Shown: in pieces, positions 6,971-15,063 of the stretch
How positions within the stretch are numbered: the stretch's first letter is position 1
How the letters are laid out: every line of letters starts with the position of its first letter
From: a virus
Reading direction: 5' to 3' (one strand)
DNA: 63,948 bases
IMG/VR virus record: IMGVR_UViG_3300050343_000213
Coordinates: 1 to 63,948 of that record
Notes under the pieces: model-generated
Database searches by the model: none
What the model saw: only the letters and a program-made list of their open reading frames with translations
What the model was told of the DNA's origin: nothing
Program-made: the position numbers and the translations under genes

Positions 6971-7077
6971 AATGTAAACCCTCCGTTGTTAAGTAAGTTA
7001 GTTAAGTAGATTACTGTTCCGATAAAGATTGCAAGGTTGTACTTTTGTACCGTAGTCATTTCATTATTATTTTTCAT
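6967..7077 (-). CDS. Small membrane ORF, 36 aa
   Basis: ATG at 7077 to TGA 6967-6969. After a polar start (MKNNNEMTTVQ) comes one hydrophobic stretch (YNLAIFIGTVIYLTNLL), long enough to cross a membrane. It is preceded by promoter copy 5 and coupled by ATGA to the next gene. Confidence 0.5.
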   Translation of the reverse strand: MKNNNEMTTVQKYNLAIFIGTVIYLTNLLNNGGFTL

Positions 7078-7091
7078 ATTATTAATTTATT

Positions 7092-7116
7092 ATATTATAC
7101 GTTAGTGTTCGTGTTT
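7092..7116 (-). promoter_or_regulatory. Shared early promoter motif, copy 5
   Basis: Minus strand: AAACACGAAC box, then ACGTATAATATAATA. It lies 15-40 bp upstream of the small membrane gene starting at 7077 and overlaps the 3' end of the gene before it. Confidence 0.65.
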
Positions 7117-7226
7117 AGTTTGTGAGTCTCGATTATACCTAGTACATCTTCTCTAGTTAGTTTATCTTCCATTTGCATACCTATTGCCCAAGTAAGATCG
7201 TTTCCGTAATTATCTGTATATATCAT
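7095..7226 (-). CDS. Small ORF, 43 aa
   Basis: ATG at 7226 to TAA 7095-7097. The product is MIYTDNYGNDLTWAIGMQ followed by an acidic helix. It overlaps its upstream neighbour by 17 bp and its end contains promoter copy 5. No domain is recognised. Confidence 0.45.
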   Translation of the reverse strand: MIYTDNYGNDLTWAIGMQMEDKLTREDVLGIIETHKLNTNTNV

Positions 7227-7431
7227 TGTATTCGTTTTCTATCATTCCTTGTTCTCTTTCACTCATTTCGTTGAAAGTATATTGTTCACCAAACATTTTT
7301 TTAGTTAATGTTTCTAATATTATATTATCTACAATTTCGTTTATTTTATCTTGTAGTTCGTCACCTTCATATTCATATTGTAAGTGAGAATAGTCTTGTA
7401 TTACTTCGTTATATATTTCTTCTCTATTCAT
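7210..7431 (-). CDS. Acidic hypothetical protein, 73 aa
   Basis: Rich in Glu, Asp and Tyr (NREEIYNEVIQDYSHLQYEY; MSEREQGMIENEYNDIYR). It is probably helical. No known family. Confidence 0.5.
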   Translation of the reverse strand: MNREEIYNEVIQDYSHLQYEYEGDELQDKINEIVDNIILETLTKKMFGEQYTFNEMSEREQGMIENEYNDIYR

Positions 7432-7432
7432 T

Positions 7433-7579
7433 TTATATTTCTTTAATTGATTTTATATTATTGTTTTTATAGTATTCTTTTACTTCTTCTATACTTTTAC
7501 TTTTCATATAGTATTTAAAGTTAGTTGGAATTCCTCTTTTATCCCAAGTGTTGTTAGAAATTATTTTAAACATTTTCAT
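7433..7579 (-). CDS. Small basic ORF, 48 aa
   Basis: ATG at 7579 to TAA 7433-7435, starting MKMFKIISNNTWDKRGIP. The C-terminus is Lys-rich (SIEEVKEYYKNNNIKSIKEI). Promoter copy 6 is about 25 bp upstream. Confidence 0.5.
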   Translation of the reverse strand: MKMFKIISNNTWDKRGIPTNFKYYMKSKSIEEVKEYYKNNNIKSIKEI

Positions 7580-7600
7580 ATTACTTATTTTTTATTACAC

Positions 7601-7626
7601 TTATATTATACAATTAGATTCGTATT
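7601..7626 (-). promoter_or_regulatory. Shared early promoter motif, copy 6
   Basis: Minus strand: AATACGAAT box, then TTGTATAATATAAGT. It lies upstream of the 48-aa gene starting at 7579. Confidence 0.6.
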
Positions 7627-7629
7627 AGT

Positions 7630-7749
7630 TTAGTGAAATTCATTATAGATTTCTAATACTTTTCTTTGTTCTTCTTTAGTTAGGTTGAAGACATTTTTGT
7701 TAGGGTAAAGTTTATTAGAGATTCTAATTAAAGCTGAGTGATTATACAT
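7630..7749 (-). CDS. Small basic ORF, 39 aa
   Basis: ATG at 7749 to TAA 7630-7632. It reads MYNHSALIRISNKLYPNK then a charged helix (TKEEQRKVLEIYNEFH). There is no overlap support on its upstream side; the call rests on an open frame filling the space before promoter copy 6. Confidence 0.4.
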   Translation of the reverse strand: MYNHSALIRISNKLYPNKNVFNLTKEEQRKVLEIYNEFH

Positions 7750-7793
7750 AGTTATTATATTTAAAAGTTATTGACAACACTTTGTTATCTTAG

Positions 7794-7834
7794 TTGACAC
7801 GGTGAGAATCGAACTCACAAAAACCGTTGTGTCA
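7794..7834 (-). ncRNA. Minimal tRNA-like structure: acceptor plus T arm only
   Basis: On the minus strand, UGACAC(A) at 7828-7834 can pair with (C)GUGUCA at 7795-7801, enclosing a perfect T arm (GUGAG, loop UUCGAUU, CUCAC) and followed by discriminator A. Only nine bases separate the 5' acceptor strand from the T arm, so the D and anticodon arms are missing. It looks like a tRNA gene that lost its middle, or a tRNA-mimic hairpin. A full-length tRNA could not be built from the upstream sequence. Confidence 0.4.
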
Positions 7835-7982
7835 TTTACTCATTCACATTTTTATACTTATAGAAACAAGTGGAACTTAAAGTAGGTAGTTTGTTTACAG
7901 TTGTTAATTTGTTTACAGATGTAACCCTTCACCTGTGTACCTGTAAAAGTGTGACATTAGGTACATAATGATTTAATAGTAG
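7835..7982. other. Non-coding gap with a short direct repeat
   Basis: No open frame is supported here. Two copies of TTTGTTTACAG lie at 7890-7900 and 7908-7918, 18 bp apart start to start. I see no convincing promoter or terminator. Confidence 0.4.
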
Positions 7983-8306
7983 TTAGCTATTGTCACTGTT
8001 TTCAAGTAGTTTAATTCTTTCGATTACTACATTTCGAACATTACTTGGCATGTCAGTTGATTGAGACCAGTAACCTCTCTTTAACCAGCAAGGTAGAATG
8101 TTTAGTTTAGGTAACATTACTTTAAGAACCTCATCGTGGTTGTAGGTGATTTGTTCATGTTTGTTATTGATGAACGTGATGATTTGATTTCTACCGTACC
8201 ATGACTTTCTTACAACAAAGTTATTGCGGTGAATTGGTGGGAAGATCTCAGTTAGTTGGTCAGTCGTTAGTTCGCTGATTGCATTGTTTAATTTTAATTT
8301 ATTCAT
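7983..8306 (-). CDS. Conserved hypothetical protein, 107 aa
   Basis: The protein has the segment LTEIFPPIHRNNFVVRKSWY followed by GRNQIITFINNKHEQITYNH and a C-terminal PCWLKRGYWSQS. It looks like a compact globular protein with conserved aromatic residues; I cannot assign a function. It is the first minus-strand gene from the divergent region and lies directly downstream of promoter copy 7. Confidence 0.6.
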   Translation of the reverse strand: MNKLKLNNAISELTTDQLTEIFPPIHRNNFVVRKSWYGRNQIITFINNKHEQITYNHDEVLKVMLPKLNILPCWLKRGYWSQSTDMPSNVRNVVIERIKLLENSDNS

Positions 8307-8585
8307 ATCTATTATTATTTGTTTGTTACACTTATATTATACGAAAGTATTCGTACTTGTTCCAGGATATACTACTAATGCTATACAACCTCAAAACCAA
8401 ATCGATAATAATATAATCGGTATGGGGGGTGGGTAAATATAAATGACTTTTATATAAAGGTTATAGAGTATATACGGTAGTGTTACACATACACCCAATA
8501 TATGTGACGTTAGCTAATAAAGTATACTAGTAGCTACCTAATGTCTCACTATTAACTTATTAGCATTGCAAGTGATAATATAGGT
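8307..8585. promoter_or_regulatory. Divergent intergenic region between early and late arms
   Basis: This 279-bp gap separates the leftward small-gene arm from the rightward virion genes. It holds promoter copy 7 (leftward), a rightward TATAAT at 8412-8417, and an unusual G run (TATGGGGGGTGGG, 8421-8433) in otherwise AT-rich DNA. Several TATA-rich stretches precede the first late gene. It is the natural place for the late promoter and other control elements, but no matched -35 element could be fixed. Confidence 0.5.
8333..8358 (-). promoter_or_regulatory. Shared early promoter motif, copy 7
   Basis: Minus strand: AAGTACGAAT box, then TCGTATAATATAAGT. It lies about 30 bp upstream of the 107-aa gene and drives transcription away from the late genes. 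Confidence 0.65.
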
Positions 8586-8816
8586 ATGGCACAAAAACTA
8601 TCACCTACAGCACGCAGAGCGAAAGCAGCGAGAGATAAACGCTACGCAATGAGTGAGTGGGGTAAATATAAAAAAAGAACAGCCCAAGCTAAGAAGTGTC
8701 CTAAGGGATACGACTATGACCACCGAACAAGTAAATGTATTAAATCTTCTAAAAATCGTGCTGGTGGAAAGAACGGTACCAAAAACGAAACAACAAGAAG
8801 GCGTTACGGCTTTTAA
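8586..8816 (+). CDS. Small highly basic protein, 76 aa
   Basis: The first gene of the rightward block. It is Lys/Arg-rich throughout (LSPTARRAKAARDKRYAM) with a Cys pair in CPKGYDYDHRTSKC. Small basic proteins of this kind recur between late genes of marine phages and might bind packaged DNA, but the role is unknown. The antisense frame on the other strand is a shadow. Confidence 0.6.
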   Translation: MAQKLSPTARRAKAARDKRYAMSEWGKYKKRTAQAKKCPKGYDYDHRTSKCIKSSKNRAGGKNGTKNETTRRRYGF

Positions 8817-8828
8817 AACAAACTCATA

Positions 8829-10793
8829 ATGGCAAAGATACACAATTACACTAATGACTCAGAGATAACAGCCTCTGATAAGGTCATAGGTTCATCGTAC
8901 GAAAACGGAATCTATATTACTAAAAACTATTCAATGGCTTCATTGGGTAGCTATTTCGCTGGTTTACTCAATCAGAACGGAAATGGATATGACTTAGCAG
9001 CTATATCCTCAAGCATTACAACAAACACAAACAGTATTGCTACAGCAAATCAATCCTTAACAACAAATACAACTAATATTGCGGCGAATTCTGCATTCTC
9101 TACAAACTTAGCATCGTCATTTGGCACAACCGACGCAACAGGAACAATAACTTCCTTAGCACAATCGTTTGCGGATCTAGTTCTAACAACTACCGCATCG
9201 GATAGGTTTGCCACATCTTCATATGCCACTAATTTAGCGGCTTCTGTGGGTACTTACAATGCAGACGGTACATTAAGCGCATTATCTGAGGCGTTTGCTA
9301 ACAGCGTGCTTACCACAACTACCGATGCAACATTTGCAACATCGACGTTTGTTAACAATTTAGGCTCTAGTTTTGGTACAGTTGCTTCTAATGGAGCAGT
9401 TACTATATCTGAAGCCTTTGCAAACGAGATATTAACTACAACAACTAATGCTGATTTCGCTTCAACATCATATGTTAACAATTTAGCAAGCAGTTTTGGT
9501 GCAATTGATTCAAGCGGTAACTTAACACTATCACAATCCTTTGCAAATACTGTAATGAATCTAGAAAATTCAACAAATTATGCTTCTGCAGCTTCAGTTA
9601 CTAGCTTAGGGACTACAGTTGGACAAAATACATCAGCGATACAGATCAATCAAACTTCATTAAACGGTGTGCAATCAAAATATGGGGTTACATTAGACAC
9701 AAATGGGGCTGTAACTGGTTTTCAAATTATAAGTGGAGCAAATGCACAAAGCGATTTTATAGTAACAGCTGACAATTTCAAAATATACAGCTCAAATGGC
9801 CAATTAAGTCCATTTAGTGTTGTAACAGATGGATCCACAAGTAAAGTACAAATAAACGGTAGCTTAAATGTATCCGATACGGTAGTAATTCAAGGTGCTG
9901 GTGATTTTACAAGTGGTGATGGAAGTATAAATGATATAAACGGCAGACCTACAGCTTTACTTATGAAAGCGGGTGCAGTTGCAAACGATGCAGGTTCAGT
10001 TTGTTTAGAAATGCAATCGGCACAAAGATGGCACCACGTTATAAAAACGACTGGCGGAACAGATGGACAAGGTAATTTTGATCTTAATGCAGAATACAGG
10101 CTGGGTAGATCACTTGTGGCGGGCAATGAAGGAGATAACTACTCTAAAATAATGATGAAGCTGAACGGCGCAGGATTAATAATACCAAATCAATCTGCCA
10201 ATAGTGTAACGCCCTCTGCAGATTATGCGAGTGGTATGAACATTATATTTAATGAGAATAGCGGTAGCAGAACGGCTGACTCAGGCAGGTTGCATGTAAG
10301 TGAATACTATAAAACGTTCTTTTTGGATATTCCATCAAATCCTTTAACTACAGGGGCTTTTGCGGATATAACTTTTGCAATTAGAAAATATGTTCCCGCT
10401 GTGGTTGGCCCACCGGCTGTTGATGCTTATGAAACTAAAGTTGCTTGGATAGATAATTCAGATAATAGCTGGAATGTGGTTGGCCATGTTAATGCGGGCG
10501 CATTTAATAGCACATCAGATTACAGATTAAAAGAAGATTTTAAATCATTTAATGGTTTAAACATACTTAATAATATAAATGTATACGATTTTAAATGGAA
10601 AGATGTAGATGGAATCGAGGGTAAAAGAGCTTACGGCGTAAAAGCACACGAATTACAAGAGCAAATGCCTTCAGCGGTAACCGGCGAACACGATGGAAAT
10701 AAAATGCAAAAAGTAGATTATTCTAAATTAGTTCCTATATTAATAAAATCTATACAAGAATTAAAAGCTGAAATAGAAATACTAAAAGGTTAA
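8829..10793 (+). CDS. Tail fibre with C-terminal peptidase S74 chaperone domain
   Basis: This 654-residue fibre starts with an anchor domain (MAKIHNYTNDSEITASDKVI) shared with the fibres at 10.8 and 19.2 kb. Residues 60-290 repeat a TTTxxxFAxxxxVxNLxSSFG unit. A Gly/Asn-rich domain follows, then the intramolecular chaperone: SDYRLKEDF with candidate Ser-Lys dyad S563 and K568, GVKAHELQEQMP, KVDYSKLVPIL and a terminal coiled coil. S74 domains drive trimer folding and then cleave themselves off. The product would bind the host surface. Its middle and end are closely similar to the next gene, so the two are duplicates. Confidence 0.85.
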   Translation: MAKIHNYTNDSEITASDKVIGSSYENGIYITKNYSMASLGSYFAGLLNQNGNGYDLAAISSSITTNTNSIATANQSLTTNTTNIAANSAFSTNLASSFGTTDATGTITSLAQSFADLVLTTTASDRFATSSYATNLAASVGTYNADGTLSALSEAFANSVLTTTTDATFATSTFVNNLGSSFGTVASNGAVTISEAFANEILTTTTNADFASTSYVNNLASSFGAIDSSGNLTLSQSFANTVMNLENSTNYASAASVTSLGTTVGQNTSAIQINQTSLNGVQSKYGVTLDTNGAVTGFQIISGANAQSDFIVTADNFKIYSSNGQLSPFSVVTDGSTSKVQINGSLNVSDTVVIQGAGDFTSGDGSINDINGRPTALLMKAGAVANDAGSVCLEMQSAQRWHHVIKTTGGTDGQGNFDLNAEYRLGRSLVAGNEGDNYSKIMMKLNGAGLIIPNQSANSVTPSADYASGMNIIFNENSGSRTADSGRLHVSEYYKTFFLDIPSNPLTTGAFADITFAIRKYVPAVVGPPAVDAYETKVAWIDNSDNSWNVVGHVNAGAFNSTSDYRLKEDFKSFNGLNILNNINVYDFKWKDVDGIEGKRAYGVKAHELQEQMPSAVTGEHDGNKMQKVDYSKLVPILIKSIQELKAEIEILKG

Positions 10794-10795
10794 TA

Positions 10796-13700
10796 ATGGC
10801 AAGAGTACAATCCTATACTAAAGACGCTTCAATAAATGAAAAAGATAAACTATTGGGTTCTTCTTTTATATCAACATCGAGTGGAGCAGACGTGTTTGAA
10901 ACGGGTAATTTTACCATAGGTGATCTTGCGCGATTTTTTGCAAACTATAATGAATCAGAGGGCACTGTATATAATTTAGCTACGTTTGATCAATCTATTT
11001 CAACCAACGCCACTAATATTGGCAACAATACAACGTATTCAACTAATTTAGCTGGTAATTTTGGAACGTTTGATGCAAACGGTAATTTAGTTACTCTTTC
11101 TGAAGCATTCGCTAATCAAGTGTTCACCACTACAACAAATGCAGATTTTGCTTCAGCTAGTTATACAACCAACTTAGCTAGTAGTTTTGGTACTTTCGAT
11201 GCTAATGGTAATCTTACCGCTTTATCAGAAGCTTTTGCTAATAGTGTAATGAGTACAACAACATCTCAGGATGCTGCTTCAGCAACAGCTTTAACTAACT
11301 TAACTGCAATAGTAAACAATAATACAGCTAGCATAACAACTAATGCAACAGATATAACAACAGTTACAGCATCAGCTACAAGTAATGCAACTGATATAAC
11401 AACTAATGAAGGTAATATTACAACAGTGACTACAGCCGCTGCTGCCAATGCTACTGATATAGCTACATTAACATCTAACTTAGCAACCGCTAATGCTAGC
11501 ATTAATCAAAATTCAACTAGTATAACAACATTAGATTCATCTGTAACGAGCAATACAACTAATATAAGTGGGAATGGTTCTAGTATAATTAGTAATTCAA
11601 ATGATATAACCGCAAATGCGACGGCTATAACCACTCTTACTAATAATCTTTCTACAGCCAATACAAGCATCCAACAGAATGCAAGTGATGTTACTAGTTT
11701 AACAAGCAATGTTACAACTAACACTACGAACATATCAAACAACGATACCGATATAACAACAGCCAACACTGGTATATCAACAAATGCAACCGCTATATCA
11801 ACTTTAGTTAATGATTTAGCTACTGCAAATACGGCAATTACTCAAAACGCATCTGACGTTACCACACTTGATACATCTGTAACTACTAACACAACAGATA
11901 TAACTACAGCTAATACAAATATAACTACAGCTAATACAAACATTTCAACAAATGCAGCTGCAATAACTACATTAACCAATAACTTAGCTACTACTGACAC
12001 AAATGTAACGCAAAATGCAACAGATGTAACCACTTTAGAGACTGATGTAACTACGGCAAATACCAATATTGCTACTAACGGTACAAACATTGCCACGGCA
12101 AACACGAACATAGCTACTAATGCGTCGGATATTACAACGCTAACTAATAACTTAGCCACCACTGATACTAACGTTACTCAAAATGCTACAGATGTTACAT
12201 CTCTAACAACTAATGTTACAACTAATACAAGTGATATAAGTGACAACGAATCAGATATTACAACAGCCAACACTAATATAGCTACAAATGCTACTGCAAT
12301 AACCACATTAACAAATAATCTTGCCACAGCTAATACAGCTATAACACAGAATGCGACAAATCATACAAGTTTATCAACTGATGTTACAACTAATGAGACT
12401 GCAATAACTGCAAATGGCACAGCGATAACAACAGCTAATACTAATATCGCAACCAATGCCACCAATATTACCTCACTTACAAATGACCTAACAACAGCCG
12501 AAGCGGATATAACTCAAAATGCTACAGACGTTACTTCATTGACAACAACAGTAGGCACTAACACAACTGGGCTTGGTACCGCGAATACAAACATTGCGAC
12601 TAATGCCACTAGCATTTCTACATTAGATACCGCTATAACAAATGCAAACACTAATATAGCTGCTAATGCAACCGATATAGTAACCCTTGATACAACAAGT
12701 ACAAACAACGGGACTAATATTACAGCTAACGCTACCGCAATTACTAATTTAAGCACAACTGTTGGGACTAACACAACTAGTATAACTACTAATGCAACAT
12801 CTATTAATGGCATCGAGGGTAAGTACGGGGTTACAATAGATAGTAATGGAGCATTAACTGGGTTTGGTTTAATTGGTGGTGGTGGTGCGAGTATATTTAA
12901 GATTAACGCTAATGACTTTAAAATATATAACTCAGGTGGTGATTTAAATCCATTTAGTGTTTCAGGCAGTAAAGTACAAATCAATGGAGATTTAAATGTA
13001 ACTGGTACAGCTTTAATACAAGGAGCTTTTGGTAGTGGCGATTTTATAGCTTGTAGATTTAAAAACACAGATACAACTAATGCATATGGAGCTGGTATAT
13101 CATTAAATTCATCAAGTGATTATCATCACAGAATATTAATGACAGGTGGAACTACGACTAATGCGGGTGGATCCAATTATTTTGATTTAAATGCTAGTTA
13201 TCAATTAGGACAAGACGGTCAGTATTCAAAACAAATAATGAAATTAAATGGTGCTGGTTTAATAATACCAAATCAATCAGCGAACGGGGTCACAGCTTCG
13301 GCTAATTATTCTGGTGGTATGAATATTATATTCAACGAGAATAGCGGTTCTAGAACAGCAGTGTCTGGAAGATTACACGTTAATGAGTATATGAAAACAT
13401 TCTTTTTAGACGTCCCTGAAGCTCCAAGAACAGATGGGGATTATCCAGGTATGTCATTTGTAATAAGAAAATTTGTTACAGCTTCGCCCACAAACTACGA
13501 TTCAAAAATGCTTTGGGTGAAATCATCTACAAACAGTTTGCACGTTAAAGGTGATATAGTGGCTTCTGAAACATCTGATAAAAGATTAAAAGATAATATA
13601 AAGCCAATACAAAACGCTTGTGAAAAAATAAATAAAATTGGTGGGTATGAGTTTGATTGGAACGATAAACAGGAGTTGTACGAAGGACATGATGTGGGTG

Positions 13701-13852
13701 TTATAGCTCAAGAAATTGAAGCTGTACTGCCTGAGGTGGTTGAAACAAGGGAAGACGGTTATAAAGCAGTTGATTACAAGAAAATAGTACCACTTCTTAT
13801 ACAAGCAATAAAAGAACAACAAAAACAAATAGACGAACTAAAAAAACAATAA
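10796..13852 (+). CDS. Long tail fibre with heptad-repeat shaft and peptidase S74 domain
   Basis: The 1018-residue protein has the shared N-terminal anchor (MARVQSYTKDASINEKDKLL). Residues about 165-680 form a long low-complexity shaft of heptads such as TNATAIT, TLTNNLA, TANTAIT and QNATDVT. A globular domain almost identical to that of the preceding fibre follows (GAGLIIPNQSAN; MNIIFNENSGSR). The C-terminal S74 chaperone has S927 and K932 in SDKRLKDNIK, then GVIAQEIEAVLPEVV. The heptads with Ile at fixed spacing suggest a trimeric coiled-coil stalk. It starts 2 bp after the previous gene. Confidence 0.85.
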   Translation: MARVQSYTKDASINEKDKLLGSSFISTSSGADVFETGNFTIGDLARFFANYNESEGTVYNLATFDQSISTNATNIGNNTTYSTNLAGNFGTFDANGNLVTLSEAFANQVFTTTTNADFASASYTTNLASSFGTFDANGNLTALSEAFANSVMSTTTSQDAASATALTNLTAIVNNNTASITTNATDITTVTASATSNATDITTNEGNITTVTTAAAANATDIATLTSNLATANASINQNSTSITTLDSSVTSNTTNISGNGSSIISNSNDITANATAITTLTNNLSTANTSIQQNASDVTSLTSNVTTNTTNISNNDTDITTANTGISTNATAISTLVNDLATANTAITQNASDVTTLDTSVTTNTTDITTANTNITTANTNISTNAAAITTLTNNLATTDTNVTQNATDVTTLETDVTTANTNIATNGTNIATANTNIATNASDITTLTNNLATTDTNVTQNATDVTSLTTNVTTNTSDISDNESDITTANTNIATNATAITTLTNNLATANTAITQNATNHTSLSTDVTTNETAITANGTAITTANTNIATNATNITSLTNDLTTAEADITQNATDVTSLTTTVGTNTTGLGTANTNIATNATSISTLDTAITNANTNIAANATDIVTLDTTSTNNGTNITANATAITNLSTTVGTNTTSITTNATSINGIEGKYGVTIDSNGALTGFGLIGGGGASIFKINANDFKIYNSGGDLNPFSVSGSKVQINGDLNVTGTALIQGAFGSGDFIACRFKNTDTTNAYGAGISLNSSSDYHHRILMTGGTTTNAGGSNYFDLNASYQLGQDGQYSKQIMKLNGAGLIIPNQSANGVTASANYSGGMNIIFNENSGSRTAVSGRLHVNEYMKTFFLDVPEAPRTDGDYPGMSFVIRKFVTASPTNYDSKMLWVKSSTNSLHVKGDIVASETSDKRLKDNIKPIQNACEKINKIGGYEFDWNDKQELYEGHDVGVIAQEIEAVLPEVVETREDGYKAVDYKKIVPLLIQAIKEQQKQIDELKKQ
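11330..12810 (+). repeat. Degenerate heptad-coding repeats in fibre shaft
   Basis: The DNA encodes about 70 consecutive heptads of Thr, Asn, Ala and Ile. At a larger scale a unit of about 56 residues (168 bp, eight heptads) recurs, marked by TNNLAT and QNATDVT segments. The copies differ at synonymous and non-synonymous sites, so this is an old or fast-changing tandem array. Repeat counts are likely to vary between relatives. Confidence 0.75.
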
Positions 13853-13853
13853 T

Positions 13854-14201
13854 ATGGCAATAACTTACAATTGGGACTGTAAAACACTATTAGTGTATAC
13901 TAGCCACACGGATTTTAATACATCGCCTTTGACCAAAAGCAATGTTGCTTATGCTGTTATATGGACATTAACCGGCACGAATGATGATGGGGTGATGGCT
14001 AGCATAGTTAGAAAAACAGATTTACCAATAAACGACTTATCTAGTTTTGAAGAAAAAGATAATTTAACCAATGAAATAGTTAAAACTTGGGTATTTAAAA
14101 TAATAGGACCAGATGCTAAAACAGCTTTTGAATCTGAAGTATCTAAGGCGGTTGCAGAAAAAATTGAACCAACTGAAATAACAGTTGTATTAGAATCATA
14201 A
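13854..14201 (+). CDS. Fibre-associated protein, paralogue of the 29.8-kb gene
   Basis: The 115-residue product begins MAITYNWDCKTLLVYTSH and contains YAVIWTLTGTND. The gene at 29,846 has the same plan (KTYTWDINALDVKISHDD; TTIHWVLNATEG). Both lie directly after fibre genes. Proteins of this type in marine phages sit beside fibres and may be accessory structural or assembly proteins; this is inference from position. Confidence 0.6.
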   Translation: MAITYNWDCKTLLVYTSHTDFNTSPLTKSNVAYAVIWTLTGTNDDGVMASIVRKTDLPINDLSSFEEKDNLTNEIVKTWVFKIIGPDAKTAFESEVSKAVAEKIEPTEITVVLES

Positions 14202-14699
14202 ATGGCATTACAAAGCAGCGGCTCTATATCAATTAGCCAAATAAAAGCGGAGTTAAGTAACTCTAGCAGTTCTCTTAGAACTTTATCGGCAGCTGCAAGC
14301 AAAAGTGCGCCAGATGGCATGCAAGAATTTTATGGCTATAGTGGAGCACCTAGTTATAATTATAATAGCAATATGCAGGTTGGACAAGGCCAGTATTATT
14401 CTAGCACTGCTTTTGGGTACGCTAACAATTCTGCTATTCATGTTTTTGGTACATTTGGATTTTTATACCCTGCTACATTTAATTCTGTTTCATTTGAAGG
14501 TTTATATTGGCAAAATAATAAAATATACTTTTATTTTGCTATAAGCAAACCGACTTGGAACACTTTAATTATAGGGGGAACTAATTTCGGTAGTTCCTCA
14601 GGTTGGACTAGTGTACACTCTAAGCTTTGGACTTACTCAACAAGTACTAATCCATTTGGTATTAGCGGTGCATCTACTAACGTTAGCGCTATATATTAA
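14202..14699 (+). CDS. Small tail-fibre-like structural protein
   Basis: The 165-residue product starts with LQSSGSISISQIKAELSNSS and SLRTLSAAASKSAPDGMQEF, followed by YGYSG. This opening is common in marine phage virion proteins encoded near tail fibres. The rest is Ser-, Tyr- and Phe-rich beta structure. It is probably a minor tail or receptor-binding component. Confidence 0.6.
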   Translation: MALQSSGSISISQIKAELSNSSSSLRTLSAAASKSAPDGMQEFYGYSGAPSYNYNSNMQVGQGQYYSSTAFGYANNSAIHVFGTFGFLYPATFNSVSFEGLYWQNNKIYFYFAISKPTWNTLIIGGTNFGSSSGWTSVHSKLWTYSTSTNPFGISGASTNVSAIY

Positions 14700-14743
14700 A
14701 ACACCTAACAACCACGTGATTATAGTATTAATAACCAAAACCA

Positions 14744-15040
14744 ATGACTTATTTTTACAAAACCTATTCCTGGGGGAACAACAGTACTCAAGGAATATCC
14801 GAAGAAACCAGAACTCTTTGGGAGCACATCGCTAAAAAAGAAAACTGGCGAATTGTTCAACTACCTAATGGATTTTTCCAAGCCGAATACAAAGATCTAA
14901 GTGAAGAAGAAAAATGGATCGATGTTACAAGGCGTGAAACTTTAGAAAGCTGTGAGGCAGCGATTGATGGAAGCATTAGTCATTACTCTAAAAAGCTTGA
15001 ATTTTTAAAAGGACCTAAAGTCGTGAAAACATTCAAATAA
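14744..15040 (+). CDS. Hypothetical protein, 98 aa
   Basis: The product begins MTYFYKTYSWGNNSTQ and contains WIDVTRRETLESCEAAIDGS and a C-terminal basic tail. No family is recognised. Its place between fibre genes and groEL gives no clear job. Confidence 0.45.
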   Translation: MTYFYKTYSWGNNSTQGISEETRTLWEHIAKKENWRIVQLPNGFFQAEYKDLSEEEKWIDVTRRETLESCEAAIDGSISHYSKKLEFLKGPKVVKTFK

Positions 15041-15063
15041 CCACTTACAATAAATTTAATTAA

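Noticed and set aside
7794-7918. attP-like site (tRNA 3' end next to direct repeats)
   Set aside because: No integrase gene in the window and the tRNA-like piece has its own 5' acceptor strand; a lytic lifestyle fits better.
11842-12162. Antisense hydrophobic frames in the fibre repeat that look like membrane proteins
   Set aside because: ACA/AAT/GCA codons read backwards give Val, Ala and Leu; no start signals or neighbours support them.
11330-12810. Possible CRISPR array
   Set aside because: The repeats are in-frame heptad codons without unique spacers of constant length, and there are no cas genes.
12514-13068. Antisense frame of 184 codons under the long fibre
   Set aside because: Opposite-strand shadow of the Thr/Asn repeat coding; Val/Ala-rich composition comes from the repeat.
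14305-14544. 79-codon plus frame inside the 165-aa structural gene
   Set aside because: Out-of-frame shadow; hydrophobic by chance in AT-rich DNA and not preceded by a start context.
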